64,000 bases of DNA from Arcobacter sp. EP1 (GCA_001655195.1 LPNY01000086.1:18298-82297), one strand, 5' to 3'; positions 44,183 to 53,653 are shown, counted from the first letter of the stretch. The notes: generated from the sequence alone by a model not told the origin. Made by a program: numbers and translations.

Positions 44183-45556
44183 CTATTTTTTGCGTTCAAA
44201 GATACGTTCAGTAAATTCAGCAAATTTACCTCGAACTGCTTTTTCCAGTTCAATTGCAAACATTTTTATCTCGTCATGCATAACATTTGTCTGTTTTAAA
44301 AGAGCTGTTAATCCATTGTTGTATTTATTTAAATACATGTTATCGATTTGTCTGTTGGATCCAATAACAATAGCCATACACGATTCATCCAGCCGTGATA
44401 GTATCAGCTGTGTTGTCTTTTCACTGGCATTTTGCCACTCATCCATGATAACTATAGAACTTGAAAGAGTTCGACCACGAGCTTCTCCTGGCCACAGAGT
44501 TTCAATACAATACTTGGAACTGAGCTCATTAATTTTTGATTCAATGGACTCTTTGTTCTCTTTATTTTCACTTTTCTTTAGATGTTTTTTAGCGATATAC
44601 TCTAGGGTATCCGTTAATGCCATATTATAAATACGGAACTTCTCATCGTTACCTGCAAGGTATCCAATATCTGCACCCTTATCTAAGGATTCAATGGAGT
44701 TTCTTACATATACGATTTTGTCATAGTGTCCTACATCAATTAGGCGCATAGCTGAAGCAATTGACATGAGTGTTTTACCACTACCTGCTTTTGCATCAAT
44801 AACCAGTAGGTCAAACATATCCGTTAAGATTGCCTTCGTAAAAAGTTTTTGTTTTAAATTTACAGGTTTTACTTGCAAAGATTTAAAATCATTCTCCTTG
44901 AGTGTATCTAAATGACCGTTACAAACAATGGCATACTCAGAGTTTCCATCAGGACTTTCAAATGCATATGAGAAGTTTTGATGTTGGTACTGCTCGTCTA
45001 CTAGTTCAACCTCTTTTCCATCAAGAGAATTAAAGTTAGAGGAGTCTAAATCAAACTGCTTAAAGAACTCAAACTTTGGAACTGTTGATTTATCGTCATG
45101 GAGTGTTTCTGCTTTTATACCTTTAAATTGGGCAAAGGTACGTGCATAAATATCAATGGAGAGGAAAATTGTTTGAGCACCCTTATAGTACTCTTGTGCA
45201 ATAGCCGCAACTTCAATGATTCGTTTATCGTTACTTTCACTTAAGTGAACTTGTTCAAACTCAGATTCATATTTATCTTTAGCAATAACATGAAGCACGA
45301 GTTCTTCGTTAAAATATTTAACAACTTTGAATCCATCTTTATGATCCACTTCTTTAACTTTCATTTTTGCCAGAAGCCGTGCAAATTCTCTTGAGTAGTA
45401 TCCTAATTCATTGCTTAACTTTTTTTTATCCTCTAATTCAAAAAGTACTGTTTCAGGAACGACGATTGTGTTTGAGCCCTCATCAGAGACTCTGTAGAGA
45501 TTTTGTAGGTTAGATAAAATGATATTGGTGTCAATGACATAAACTTTATCTTTCAT
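44183..45556 (-). CDS. phoH: PIN-PhoH ribonuclease/ATPase
   Basis: 457 aa. N-terminal PIN domain (VYVIDTNIILSNLQNLY with Asp/Glu metal ligands, ETVLFELE) and C-terminal PhoH P-loop ATPase: Walker A IDAKAGSGKT near residue 255 and Walker B SSIVIMDEWQNAS near 365, then VIGSNRQID. PIN-PhoH fusions are RNA helicase/nucleases in other bacteria. Downstream of selAB on the same strand but separated by a strong hairpin. Confidence 0.88.
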   Translation of the reverse strand: MKDKVYVIDTNIILSNLQNLYRVSDEGSNTIVVPETVLFELEDKKKLSNELGYYSREFARLLAKMKVKEVDHKDGFKVVKYFNEELVLHVIAKDKYESEFEQVHLSESNDKRIIEVAAIAQEYYKGAQTIFLSIDIYARTFAQFKGIKAETLHDDKSTVPKFEFFKQFDLDSSNFNSLDGKEVELVDEQYQHQNFSYAFESPDGNSEYAIVCNGHLDTLKENDFKSLQVKPVNLKQKLFTKAILTDMFDLLVIDAKAGSGKTLMSIASAMRLIDVGHYDKIVYVRNSIESLDKGADIGYLAGNDEKFRIYNMALTDTLEYIAKKHLKKSENKENKESIESKINELSSKYCIETLWPGEARGRTLSSSIVIMDEWQNASEKTTQLILSRLDESCMAIVIGSNRQIDNMYLNKYNNGLTALLKQTNVMHDEIKMFAIELEKAVRGKFAEFTERIFERKK

Positions 45557-45613
45557 AGAAAAATTATAGCATTAATTTATTACAAGTATATTACAGCAGA
45601 TGAATATATTATA

Positions 45614-45641
45614 AACAGCTTTATTTCACAATAAAGCTGTT
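45614..45641 (-). terminator. Terminator of the selAB operon
   Basis: AACAGCTTTATT and AATAAAGCTGTT pair over 12 bp around TCAC, 18 bases past the selB stop codon. It separates selAB from phoH. Confidence 0.65.
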
Positions 45642-45659
45642 GTAATGTATTTATGTTTT

Positions 45660-47501
45660 TTAGACAAACTCGCTTAAAAACACGCGGCGGTTATCCACTT
45701 TTTTAATTTGTGAAAAGTTATCGAGATAATCTAAATAAGTAATCAGATATTTTCGAGTCAATGGATAATGCTCTTTGAAGTTTTTTAGGTCAATATAACC
45801 TTCATCTTTAATGATTCTTTTCATGGATAGTACCAGTTTAGACAAGCTTTGTGCATGAATAAAAAGGTTATGTTGTAGTCTTACTACCTGTTTTTTTGAA
45901 CATAAAGATTTCAAAATATTATCACCAGTAGTTCTATCTAAATCTAAATCATCATAGATATTATATGGTGCGGTTGGGCTAATATCCTCTTTTTCTAAAC
46001 GCTCTAATAAAATACGTTCTAAAGATGTTTTTAAATCCTCTTTTATGTTGGCATTTTTATAAAGACTTCCATCTTCTATTAAAAAGTTCTCTCGTACGAG
46101 TTCATCTAAAACAGTTTGAATAAAACTATCACTTGCCCATTTCAAACGCAGTTTAACTGACGCAACAGAGAGTAGGGCAAATTGATTTTTTGTATAAATA
46201 TCCACAAGTGTTTTTTTGATAATCTCTTTTGTTTGTAATGGATATAAAACTAACTCTTTTTCATCAATAAAAGTATTTTCAAGTTCTTTGGCACTCTCTA
46301 AGGCATCACTGTGTGATTGAGCAAAACGTTGTGCTGATGAGATGAGCCCTAACCCTTTTTTATGGGCATTAAGTAAAATCTCATACGCTTTTGGGAAATT
46401 TTTTGCACTTAAAAACTCTAGCAGTTTAAGTTTTTGACTCTTTTTCATAGGGTCTGCAACAGGGTTTAATACAATACCTCCTGCTATAGTATCATTTCCT
46501 TCTCGAATAATGAGTTTCTCATTATAAATTGAGAATATCTCTTCGTTGGCTTTTATAGTTGCAAAACCACTTTCTAAATGCGTCTCACTGTTAAAAAGTA
46601 AAACTTTACCATCAATCTTTTTTGAACCTAAATAAATTGCATAAGTTCGATTGTGGTGTAGTTTTTTACCTTTGAGTACTTGAAATCCAATATCAATGTT
46701 GTTAAACCCTCGTAGGTAGCCTTTTTTACTAATAACATATCCACGTTTAAGTACCTTGGCATCAATTCCAGAGAGGTTAATTGCTGCTCTATTTGAAATG
46801 TTTGCTTCCATGACATTTTCATTATGTACTTGGATGTTTTTAATTTTGACCTCTTTTTTTCGTTCACAAATAAAAACTTTTTCTTCTAACTTAAGGGGTT
46901 TTCCTAGAACTGTTCCTGTGACAATTGTACCTGCCCCTTTACTACTAAAGACTCTATCAATATAGTAGTGAAAGAAGTTCTCTTCAACTTTTGTTGAGGC
47001 ATTAAGTTTAAAAAGTTCCTCTTTTAAGTTTTCAATTGAGTCTTCATCAAAAATAGAGACCGCTTTAGTCAGTTGAATATTAAAATCAAAACCGCCCACA
47101 AACTCAACAATGGATTGCCTTTTTTCTTCTAATTCTTCTTGGGAAACTAAATCTTTTTTAGTAATAACAACAATAGCCTCTTTAACCCCTAATAGATTTA
47201 GAATTTCTAAGTGTTCTACCGTTTGTGGTTTGATTCCTTCAGCAGCACTTACTACTATCATAACGCAGTCAAAACTAAAGGCACCTGCAATCATGTTTTT
47301 GATTAGTTTTTCATGTCCTGGTACATCAATAAATGCGATATTTTGTTGTGCTTTTTGTATGTTTGAAAAGCTTAAGTCAATAGTAATACCGCGTTCTTTT
47401 TCCTCTTTTGTTGTATCCCCTTCAAATCCATTAAGTGCTTTAATTAAAGCAGTTTTACCGTGGTCAATATGCCCACATGTTCCAATAATAAAACTATGCA
47501 T
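45660..47501 (-). CDS. selB: Selenocysteine-specific elongation factor SelB
   Basis: 613 aa GTPase that brings Sec-tRNA to UGA codons followed by a SECIS hairpin. GTCGHIDHGKTALIKAL at residues 7-23, GITIDLSF, DVPGHEKL and VVITKKDL are the G motifs; the C-terminal third consists of winged-helix repeats that bind the SECIS. Overlaps the end of selA by 8 bases, so the two are cotranscribed. Confidence 0.95.
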   Translation of the reverse strand: MHSFIIGTCGHIDHGKTALIKALNGFEGDTTKEEKERGITIDLSFSNIQKAQQNIAFIDVPGHEKLIKNMIAGAFSFDCVMIVVSAAEGIKPQTVEHLEILNLLGVKEAIVVITKKDLVSQEELEEKRQSIVEFVGGFDFNIQLTKAVSIFDEDSIENLKEELFKLNASTKVEENFFHYYIDRVFSSKGAGTIVTGTVLGKPLKLEEKVFICERKKEVKIKNIQVHNENVMEANISNRAAINLSGIDAKVLKRGYVISKKGYLRGFNNIDIGFQVLKGKKLHHNRTYAIYLGSKKIDGKVLLFNSETHLESGFATIKANEEIFSIYNEKLIIREGNDTIAGGIVLNPVADPMKKSQKLKLLEFLSAKNFPKAYEILLNAHKKGLGLISSAQRFAQSHSDALESAKELENTFIDEKELVLYPLQTKEIIKKTLVDIYTKNQFALLSVASVKLRLKWASDSFIQTVLDELVRENFLIEDGSLYKNANIKEDLKTSLERILLERLEKEDISPTAPYNIYDDLDLDRTTGDNILKSLCSKKQVVRLQHNLFIHAQSLSKLVLSMKRIIKDEGYIDLKNFKEHYPLTRKYLITYLDYLDNFSQIKKVDNRRVFLSEFV

Positions 47502-48843
47502 GAATAACCTCTTTTATTCTATTTTCTATTAATTCTAGTTCGTTTTCATCAATGGTTCTAAAGTCTAATAAAAACTTTTCATCTTCAATTCGACCAATGA
47601 TATTTTTCCCACGAAGAAGTTTTTCAATTTTATTGGGTTTATAGTTTTTGAACTCTAAACTTAATACTATGGTTGGTATCTTTTTATTAGGAGTTGTTCC
47701 TCCTCCAATAACTGTTTGAGAGGCCTTAATTTGACAATTACAATGCTCTTGCAATTTTATTTGTAGTTGTTTGGCTCTCTGCTCTAAAACTTCTGTTGAG
47801 GTAAAGAGCATTTTTAATGTAGGTATCTCCTCAAGCTTTCCTAGAAGAACCGATTTAACATTCTCTTCTAATAGTGCTAGGGTGAGTTTATCAACGCGTA
47901 ACATTCGAAGTAGTTGATTCTTTTTTAGTTTTGCAATGAGTTCTTTTTTACCCACAATAATACCTGCTTGAACGCTTCCTAAGAGTTTATCTCCAGAAAA
48001 ACTCAACAAACTAGGGTTACATTTCATATACTCTAAAACAGAAGGTTCATCATCTTTTAGATTGTATGGCAAGTCAACTAAGTGACCACTTCCCATGTCA
48101 TAGTAGTCTATTACTTCTTTTTCTTGTGCAATTTTAACAATCTGCTCAAAAGGTACTTCTGAACTAAATCCTTCAATAGAGTAGTTTGACTTATGAACTT
48201 TCATGAGCATAGAAGTATTATCATTAACCGCATTTTCATAATCATAAAGATGCGTTTTATTGGTTGTGCCAATTTCATGTAATTTTGCACCACTTTGACT
48301 CATCACATCTGGGACTCTAAAACTTCCACCAATCTCAACTAACTCACCACGGCTTACAACGACCTCTTTGTTTTTGGCAAAGGTATTAAGTATTAGAAAA
48401 ACTGCACTGGCATTGTTATTAACAATGAGTACATCTTCACACCCTAAAAGTTCACAAAAGACTTTTGAAATATGAGCGTATCGTTCACCTCGTTTTCCCT
48501 TTTGTAAATCATACTCTAAGTTGTTATAACTTGTTGCAATGGTTTTAGCTCGTTCAAAGACTTCTTCATTAATAAGACTTCTTCCCAAGTTTGTATGGAC
48601 TATGACACCCGTTGCATTGATAACTTTTTGTAAAGAGGGTTGAGTTAAAGATTCATATTGTTTAATAACATTTTCAATAAGTGTTGTTTCGTCAAAGGAG
48701 TCAACTTTTTGAGATAAGATATCTTCTCGTAGTTGATTAATTAACTCTTTAGCTATTTTAGCGATTAGCTTAGAAGAGTAATTCTCAAAGGAGTTGTGAT
48801 TGATAAACTTATCAACCTTTGGAATTGATTTTAGTAAAGACAT
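47494..48843 (-). CDS. selA: L-seryl-tRNA(Sec) selenium transferase SelA
   Basis: 449 aa PLP enzyme converting Ser-tRNA(Sec) to Sec-tRNA(Sec) with selenophosphate. NATGVIVHTNLGRS near residue 76 and the PLP-lysine motif SFSGDKLLGSVQAG near 280-293 are diagnostic. First gene of selAB and divergent from the tRNA-Sec gene. Confidence 0.96.
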   Translation of the reverse strand: MSLLKSIPKVDKFINHNSFENYSSKLIAKIAKELINQLREDILSQKVDSFDETTLIENVIKQYESLTQPSLQKVINATGVIVHTNLGRSLINEEVFERAKTIATSYNNLEYDLQKGKRGERYAHISKVFCELLGCEDVLIVNNNASAVFLILNTFAKNKEVVVSRGELVEIGGSFRVPDVMSQSGAKLHEIGTTNKTHLYDYENAVNDNTSMLMKVHKSNYSIEGFSSEVPFEQIVKIAQEKEVIDYYDMGSGHLVDLPYNLKDDEPSVLEYMKCNPSLLSFSGDKLLGSVQAGIIVGKKELIAKLKKNQLLRMLRVDKLTLALLEENVKSVLLGKLEEIPTLKMLFTSTEVLEQRAKQLQIKLQEHCNCQIKASQTVIGGGTTPNKKIPTIVLSLEFKNYKPNKIEKLLRGKNIIGRIEDEKFLLDFRTIDENELELIENRIKEVIHA

Positions 48844-48906
48844 TTTTACCTTTCGTTTGTTTAATTAATATTTTTGGTTATATAGTGTAAAATTTCATTT
48901 CAATTT

Positions 48907-49005
48907 GGGGGGTATGTGATCCTGGTGGACACCGCAGGCTTCAACCCTGATCGGCGGTTTTTGTGTAAACGCCGCGGTAGGTTCGATTCCTACACCTTCT
49001 CGCCA
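48907..49005 (+). tRNA. selC: tRNA-Sec (anticodon UCA)
   Basis: The anticodon loop CTTCAAC (TCA at 48941-48943 region) is closed by CAGG/CCTG. T arm: GTAGG-TTCGATT-CCTAC at 48977-48993. Long variable arm CGGCG...CGCCG (48952-48974). D-stem GTG-A-TCC with GGA-CAC around a TGGT loop, six pairs with one bulged A, the small loop being typical of tRNA-Sec. The 3' end is GCCA encoded. The acceptor stem is G-rich on the 5' side and pairs with ACCTTCT using several G-U pairs; the exact 5' end is uncertain. It lies 64 bases from selA, divergently. Confidence 0.88.
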
Positions 49006-49421
49006 AACTCCTAATTGTAGTCAATCTACAGCTACTTTATGGCAAAACTGACACCCCAATTGATACTTCAATCGTATATTTCAAAACTTTAAAAAACATA
49101 CTCTTTTAAACTTAAAGTATCTAAGCATATAGTATCTCCATACCTCTAAAAAAGGCTACTTATCTACTATATAATTATTAAATGATGCTAAACTATTAGC
49201 TTCTACATTATGGTTAAAGTATTATACCTTTATTTTCTTAGCTTCATCGGTCATTGTTCTAATATAAAGAGGTATTAACTTTGATTAATAGAAGATTGTA
49301 GCTAAAATAAAGTCAGTTAAATCTTAAGAAAGTAAAAAAATATTTACTAAAAACTAGGAAGTTTTTCTATTTGTAACTAACCAAAGTCAAAAGATAGACT
49401 CCAGTTAGTTCAAAAAAGTTG
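49006..49421. other. Gene-free stretch between tRNA-Sec and the cytochrome gene
   Basis: About 415 bases of AT-rich DNA with stop codons in every frame. No hairpin-plus-T terminator, no repeat of the tRNA 3' end and no convincing reading frame were seen. It may be the remnant of something inserted at the tRNA. Confidence 0.5.
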
Positions 49422-49703
49422 TTATTGTTTAATGATTTTTGCCATTTCGTGAAGCTCTTTGTCAGAATATTTAGCCAGTTGTCCTAACATAATACCCTTT
49501 TTTGCCCCTCCATAAGTTCCTTCTTTATAACCTATAAGCGCTTGAATAACTTCTTTTTTAGTCATATCGGCAACAACTTTAGACATTCCTAAAGCTCTTT
49601 TTTCCCAATTAGCACCATGGCACCCTTTACAGTTGTTCAAGTTCGTATCTGCAAATAAATAGGTTCCCATCAATAAAGAACCCACTAAAAGTATATTTTT
49701 CAT
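49422..49703 (-). CDS. Small monohaem cytochrome c
   Basis: 93 aa from the ATG at 49703, with GAGGGA upstream. Signal peptide through about residue 18; haem motif Cys25-x-x-Cys28-His29 (NCKGCHGANW), and a candidate Met ligand in KKGIMLGQL. Class I c-type, periplasmic electron carrier, resembling cytochrome c553 of this phylum. Confidence 0.88.
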   Translation of the reverse strand: MKNILLVGSLLMGTYLFADTNLNNCKGCHGANWEKRALGMSKVVADMTKKEVIQALIGYKEGTYGGAKKGIMLGQLAKYSDKELHEMAKIIKQ

Positions 49704-49791
49704 TTTAATCCCTCTTAATTCAAAATAATGATACGAGTATATCAAAGTAATATTATAATTTTAATATAGCAAATAGAAATAATGTTAAAAA

Positions 49792-50376
49792 TTAAGCTAT
49801 CTTAATATGATAATCATCTTGCGTTTGGTGCTCTATCTCATATTTTTTTAACTCTTCAATAATTTCAATAAACTCTTTAATTACAAAGTCATGGTTCTCT
49901 TCGTTATGATAAATCATTTGCTGTTTTTCATCATATTCAAAACAGTCGAAGTTTTCAATAAACTCTTTAAGAAGTAGTTTTGGAGTGTTAAAAAAGTTAA
50001 CATAAGCACATGTTATGGTATCAAATTCAATAATAGTACGATAAATATCAATAGGGTTAACTGGCTTCATTAACCGCCTTTTGTTGTACTCTTTTTGACA
50101 CTGTTCGCAATCTGATGCAGAACTTGTGAGTTCATATCCTAATGTAACAATTTTTTGTTTAGGTTCTTTTTGAAGAACAGTATTTAAAAAAGTCTTACCT
50201 TCAAGTGTCGTAAAGTCAACTAAAACAATATCAAATTGATCTTCTTCATATATTTTTATAGCATCATAAAGGTCAGTTTGAATTTGTGCATCAAAGTTTT
50301 TGAGATTTTGTGTGAGGGGTTTGATGTAATCTTCGTGATTACTCTCAAACTCTTTATCAAAAATTAATAAGTTCAT
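49792..50376 (-). CDS. Receiver-like protein, probably degenerate response regulator
   Basis: 194 aa. NLLIFDKEFESNHED, DIVLVDFTTLEGKTFL and RRLMKPVNPIDIYRTI follow the receiver fold, with an Asp (VDF) at the usual phosphorylation site and Lys-Pro near the end of the domain, but the N-terminal acidic pair is reduced to a single Asp. The C-terminal 70 residues are acidic and unrecognised. CEQCQKE is an internal Cys-x-x-Cys. Confidence 0.6.
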   Translation of the reverse strand: MNLLIFDKEFESNHEDYIKPLTQNLKNFDAQIQTDLYDAIKIYEEDQFDIVLVDFTTLEGKTFLNTVLQKEPKQKIVTLGYELTSSASDCEQCQKEYNKRRLMKPVNPIDIYRTIIEFDTITCAYVNFFNTPKLLLKEFIENFDCFEYDEKQQMIYHNEENHDFVIKEFIEIIEELKKYEIEHQTQDDYHIKIA

Positions 50377-50440
50377 GATAAATCCTTAATACCTAATTAT
50401 ATTCCAAGTTTTCTTAAAAGAAAAGATTAAATAGCGGGCT

Positions 50441-51310
50441 TTAGGCTAGGTATTGTTCGATTTCCTCATGGGTTTGAATAATAAAACCACTGTTATTCAT
50501 ATCGGTTTTCTTTGCCATTTGTAAAGCAATAATGAGACCTTGGTTATTTTCTCTTTGATAAATATCATAAGCTCGACAGTTATAAACATCACCATCAATT
50601 ACTTTGTATCCTTGATATTTTGAGTCATTTAGAATATGCTCTTTCATCTCTTTTGTGAAAATAATTGCAACATCAATGTTATTATCTAAAATTTTTGAAA
50701 TAGTTTCCCAGTCATCGATGATTTTACCTTTGTTACTTCCTGCTCTGGAGTAGGTTAGGTGATAGTTCTTTGGTAGTTTTTTTCTATTTTTTTCAATATC
50801 ATATTTAGTGTAATCAAAAAATTGAACCTCATTAAAATAGTCCATAATATTTTTGTGTTCACTCTCTTCAAAGGTGAAACTCTCTTTTTCCCATAAAATA
50901 TCAGATGTTCCATTGAGTTGAATAGCAGGAGTGAGTCCTAGTTTTTTTGCTTTTCTTTTTATGGCTTTAATCTCTTTAATCAATTTTGCAAAGAATTCCT
51001 CTTTTTGAATAAGAAATTTAAGGGTTCGTTTAATACGAGCTTGTTTGATTTTATTTTTATGAAAGTCCGAGGTTTTAAATATTCCTTGGTGATATAAACA
51101 GGCTGTTGCACAGCCAATAGTCGCTTTTTTACACAGGTTTACTTTTGAAATATTAATGGCATTTTGATCAAAATTGACACCGTAATAGGGCGCATTGATA
51201 ATGTTTTTTTGAGGTGCTAGATAAAGGGTTCCAATTAAATATCCATCAAATTCTGTAAGCATATTTTTTTTAACAGTGAGTAGGGTTGAGGTATCATAAT
51301 TATAATTCAA
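50441..51310 (-). CDS. GP88-family protein
   Basis: 289 aa. The pattern KKATIGCATACLYHQG near residue 84-99, QLNGTSDILWEKE near 155 and KNYHLTYSRAGSNKGK near 198 matches what I know of the phage gene-88 protein family found in some bacteria. Function unknown. The fact that it is between sel genes may be chance; no phage gene is near. Confidence 0.65.
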   Translation of the reverse strand: MNYNYDTSTLLTVKKNMLTEFDGYLIGTLYLAPQKNIINAPYYGVNFDQNAINISKVNLCKKATIGCATACLYHQGIFKTSDFHKNKIKQARIKRTLKFLIQKEEFFAKLIKEIKAIKRKAKKLGLTPAIQLNGTSDILWEKESFTFEESEHKNIMDYFNEVQFFDYTKYDIEKNRKKLPKNYHLTYSRAGSNKGKIIDDWETISKILDNNIDVAIIFTKEMKEHILNDSKYQGYKVIDGDVYNCRAYDIYQRENNQGLIIALQMAKKTDMNNSGFIIQTHEEIEQYLA

Positions 51311-51396
51311 AATTGACCTTGTAAAGTTTTTTAGGGTCGAAATTGTATCAAATAAAATTTAAAAGTAATTAAAAAAAAGGGTTTTTAAAAAGAAAT

Positions 51397-51426
51397 AAAA
51401 GAAAAACCTAAAGAGGTTTTTCTTTT
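51397..51426 (-). terminator. Terminator of selD
   Basis: AAAAGAAAAACCT pairs with AGGTTTTTCTTTT around AAAG; on the minus strand the stem is followed by TATTTCTTTTT, a T-rich tail. 6 bases past the selD stop. Confidence 0.75.
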
Positions 51427-51431
51427 TGTTA

Positions 51432-52466
51432 TTATGAAATAATAAGTGGCGTTACTCCACGAGGAATAACTTCCCCAATAATGGTTGCATATCCATGAGT
51501 TATCTCTTCTACTTCTTTGATATACTCCTGTGCATCTTTTTTATCCATTGCAATGAGAAGTCCACCAGAAGTCTGTGCATCACAATACATGAGTTTACAT
51601 TTATCCGTTGGACACATAATCGTAATATGCTCTTCAAGATATTTCATGTTTTTAAGTGTACCGCCTGGCACTACTTTTTGTTTAGCTAACTCTTGAGCCT
51701 TGTCCATAACTGGCACAATTCCACACCAAATTGAAAAAGATGTTAGTGGATTGGTTGATTCTAATGCATGTCCTAAAAGTCCAAATCCCGTAATATCAGT
51801 ACACGCACTAACCTTGTATTTTTTCATGATTTTTGACGGCAAGTAGTTAAGACTCTCCATTACTTTTATTGCTTCATTTCGTGTTGCTGGGTCTAATAAA
51901 TCTCTTTTAATAGCTGTGGTTAAAATTCCCATACCTAGAGGTTTTGTTAAAACCAAAGCGTGACCAATTTCAGCTGTGTTATTTCGATAAATCTTTTGGG
52001 GATGTACCATTCCCGTAACACTAAGACCATAAATCATTTCAGGGGCTTCAATGGTGTGTCCACCCATTAAAACACCGCCACACTCTTTGATTTTTTCATT
52101 TCCACCACGAAGGATTTCTCCTAGAACTTCTGTTCCATGGTTTTTTCTATCAAAGCCTACAATATTCAGGCATGTCTTAACCTCTGCACCCATAGCAAAG
52201 ATGTCAGATAGAGAGTTTGCCGCTGCAATTTTTCCATAAATATATGGGTCATCAACAACAGGCGTAATAAAGTCCAATGTTTGTACTAATGCCTCTTCTT
52301 CGTTTATTTTATAAACAGAAGCATCATCACTAGTATCAAATCCTACAAGTATGTTTTTGTCATTTGGTGTAAGCGAGCAAATTGTTTGTTTCAGGTCCCC
52401 CGGACCCATTTTTGCGGCTCAACCAGCAGCTTTAACGAACTTGGTTAGTTTGTAATCGTTTTCCAT
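51432..52466 (-). CDS. selD: Selenophosphate synthase SelD, itself a selenoprotein (in-frame UGA)
   Basis: 344 aa when read through TGA at 52419-52421 as selenocysteine. From ATG 52466: MENDYKLTKFVKAAG, Sec16, AAK, then MGPGDLKQTIC. Sec16 and Lys19 align with catalytic Cys17 and Lys20 of E. coli SelD, which makes selenophosphate from selenide and ATP. A standard gene call would start at the ATG at 52409 and lose both catalytic residues. AGGAA precedes the true start. A hairpin 12 bases after the UGA is a likely SECIS. It is divergent from the selenate ABC transporter. Confidence 0.95.
52394..52406 (-). promoter_or_regulatory. Probable SECIS hairpin in selD
   Basis: Within the coding strand GGTCC-GGG-GGACC forms a 5-bp GC stem with a GGG loop, 12 bases downstream of the in-frame TGA, the position required for bacterial SECIS recognition by SelB. 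Its high GC content is exceptional for this AT-rich region. Further lower-stem pairing is weak. Confidence 0.75.
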
Positions 52467-52785
52467 TTCCTACTCATTGTTATTTTTAATGGATTATAGG
52501 GGTATAATCTGATATAATCATGACTTGAATTGTTCAACAAGTTGATTAATAAGAAGCAAGTCTATCATCCATAGTTTTGAATTCTTACTATTCTACATAA
52601 AAAATAATTAAAATAAAATTTACTAAAGGTAAAATATATTTTACCTTTTAAGTTTCAATTTATATTCCATAGTGTACAATTCTTGACGCAAACAGCATAA
52701 CCTAAGGTTTAGGTTGGACATAAAGTTTGAAAAAATGACACTTTATCTCTACATATGCTTCAAATTAATTTGAGGTTTATTCCCA
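52467..52785 (+). promoter_or_regulatory. Long leader between selD and the selenate transporter
   Basis: 319 bases, no reading frame. Two TATAAT boxes at 52503-52508 and 52513-52518 point toward the transporter, about 270 bases from its start. Between them and the gene lie GACTTG/CAAGTC near 52523-52563, the 24-base palindrome AAAGGTAAAATA/TATTTTACCTTT at 52625-52648, and AACCTAA-GGT-TTAGGTT at 52699-52715. A structured leader or operators could respond to selenium; a second promoter (TTGACG 52683-52688) is possible. Confidence 0.45.
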
Positions 52786-53631
52786 ATGAAAAAAATTCTA
52801 TTAACACTTATCGTAATGGTAAGTTTCTCATTTGCACAAACATTTACGTTTACTGCAATCCCAGATCAAGATGAAACGAAACTAAAAGAGCGTTTCTCAA
52901 AGTTAGCTACTTATTTAAGTGGTGAGTTAGATGTTGACGTTAAGTTCGTACCTGTTAAGTCATATTCTGCATCTATTGCTGCGTTTAGAAACAAACAAGT
53001 TCAGTTAGCTTGGTTTGGTGGACTAAGTGGTGTTAAAGCTAGATTAATTGTTCCAGGAGCAATCGCTATTGCACAAGGTGCAGAAGATCCAAAGTTTCAC
53101 TCTTATATCATTGCAAATAGCTCTACTAACTTAGGTTTTACAAACAAAGTATCTGATTCAATCAAAGGTAAAACATTTACATTTGGTTCTAAAGGAAGTA
53201 CTAGTGGTAGACTTATGCCAGAGTTTTTCATCAGAGAAGATTTAGGTAAATCACCAACTGAAGTATTTAAAAAAGTTGGATTCTCAGGAAACCATTCTAA
53301 AACAATTGAGTTAGTTCAAAGCGGAGCTTATGAAGTAGGTGCTGTAAACTTTAAAGTATGGGACAGAGAACTTAAAGCTGGAAATATTGATCCTAAAAAA
53401 GTAAGTGTTATTTATAAAACACCTACATATTTTGACTACAATTTTACTGCACATGGTGATTTAGATAAAACATATGGAAAAGGGTTTACACAAAAATTAA
53501 CTAATGCAATTATTAATTTAAAAGATAAAACTATCTTAGATGCATTCCCAAGAAGTGGATTTATCCCTGCTAAAAATGCTGATTTCCAACCAATCTTAGA
53601 TACTGCTAGAAAAATTGGAATTATTGATTAA
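52786..53631 (+). CDS. Periplasmic binding protein, putative selenate ABC transporter
   Basis: 281 aa, signal peptide through about residue 18 (LTLIVMVSFSFAQ). TFTAIPDQDETKLKERFSKL, VPVKSYSASIAAFRNKQVQL and AWFGGLSGVKARL are features of the PhnD-like group that I recall being named a putative selenate binding protein and occurring beside selD. Here it is divergent from selD with ATPase and permease directly following, which supports selenium-oxyanion uptake. Phosphonate cannot be excluded from sequence alone. Confidence 0.82.
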   Translation: MKKILLTLIVMVSFSFAQTFTFTAIPDQDETKLKERFSKLATYLSGELDVDVKFVPVKSYSASIAAFRNKQVQLAWFGGLSGVKARLIVPGAIAIAQGAEDPKFHSYIIANSSTNLGFTNKVSDSIKGKTFTFGSKGSTSGRLMPEFFIREDLGKSPTEVFKKVGFSGNHSKTIELVQSGAYEVGAVNFKVWDRELKAGNIDPKKVSVIYKTPTYFDYNFTAHGDLDKTYGKGFTQKLTNAIINLKDKTILDAFPRSGFIPAKNADFQPILDTARKIGIID

Positions 53632-53653
53632 TAACTAGGTAAGAAAGAGTTAT

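Noticed and set aside
44178-44630. Long plus-strand frame opposite the PhoH gene (also similar ones at 47110 and 1705)
   Set aside because: Antisense shadows of well-supported genes without motifs or ribosome sites.
49006-49421. Possible integrase or insertion remnant next to the tRNA-Sec gene
   Set aside because: No integrase-like peptide or repeated tRNA end could be seen; only the position next to a tRNA suggested it.
51432-52409. SelD starting at the internal ATG at 52409
   Set aside because: This loses the catalytic Sec/Lys pair; the reading frame continues upstream through an in-frame TGA with a SECIS-like hairpin and a ribosome site.
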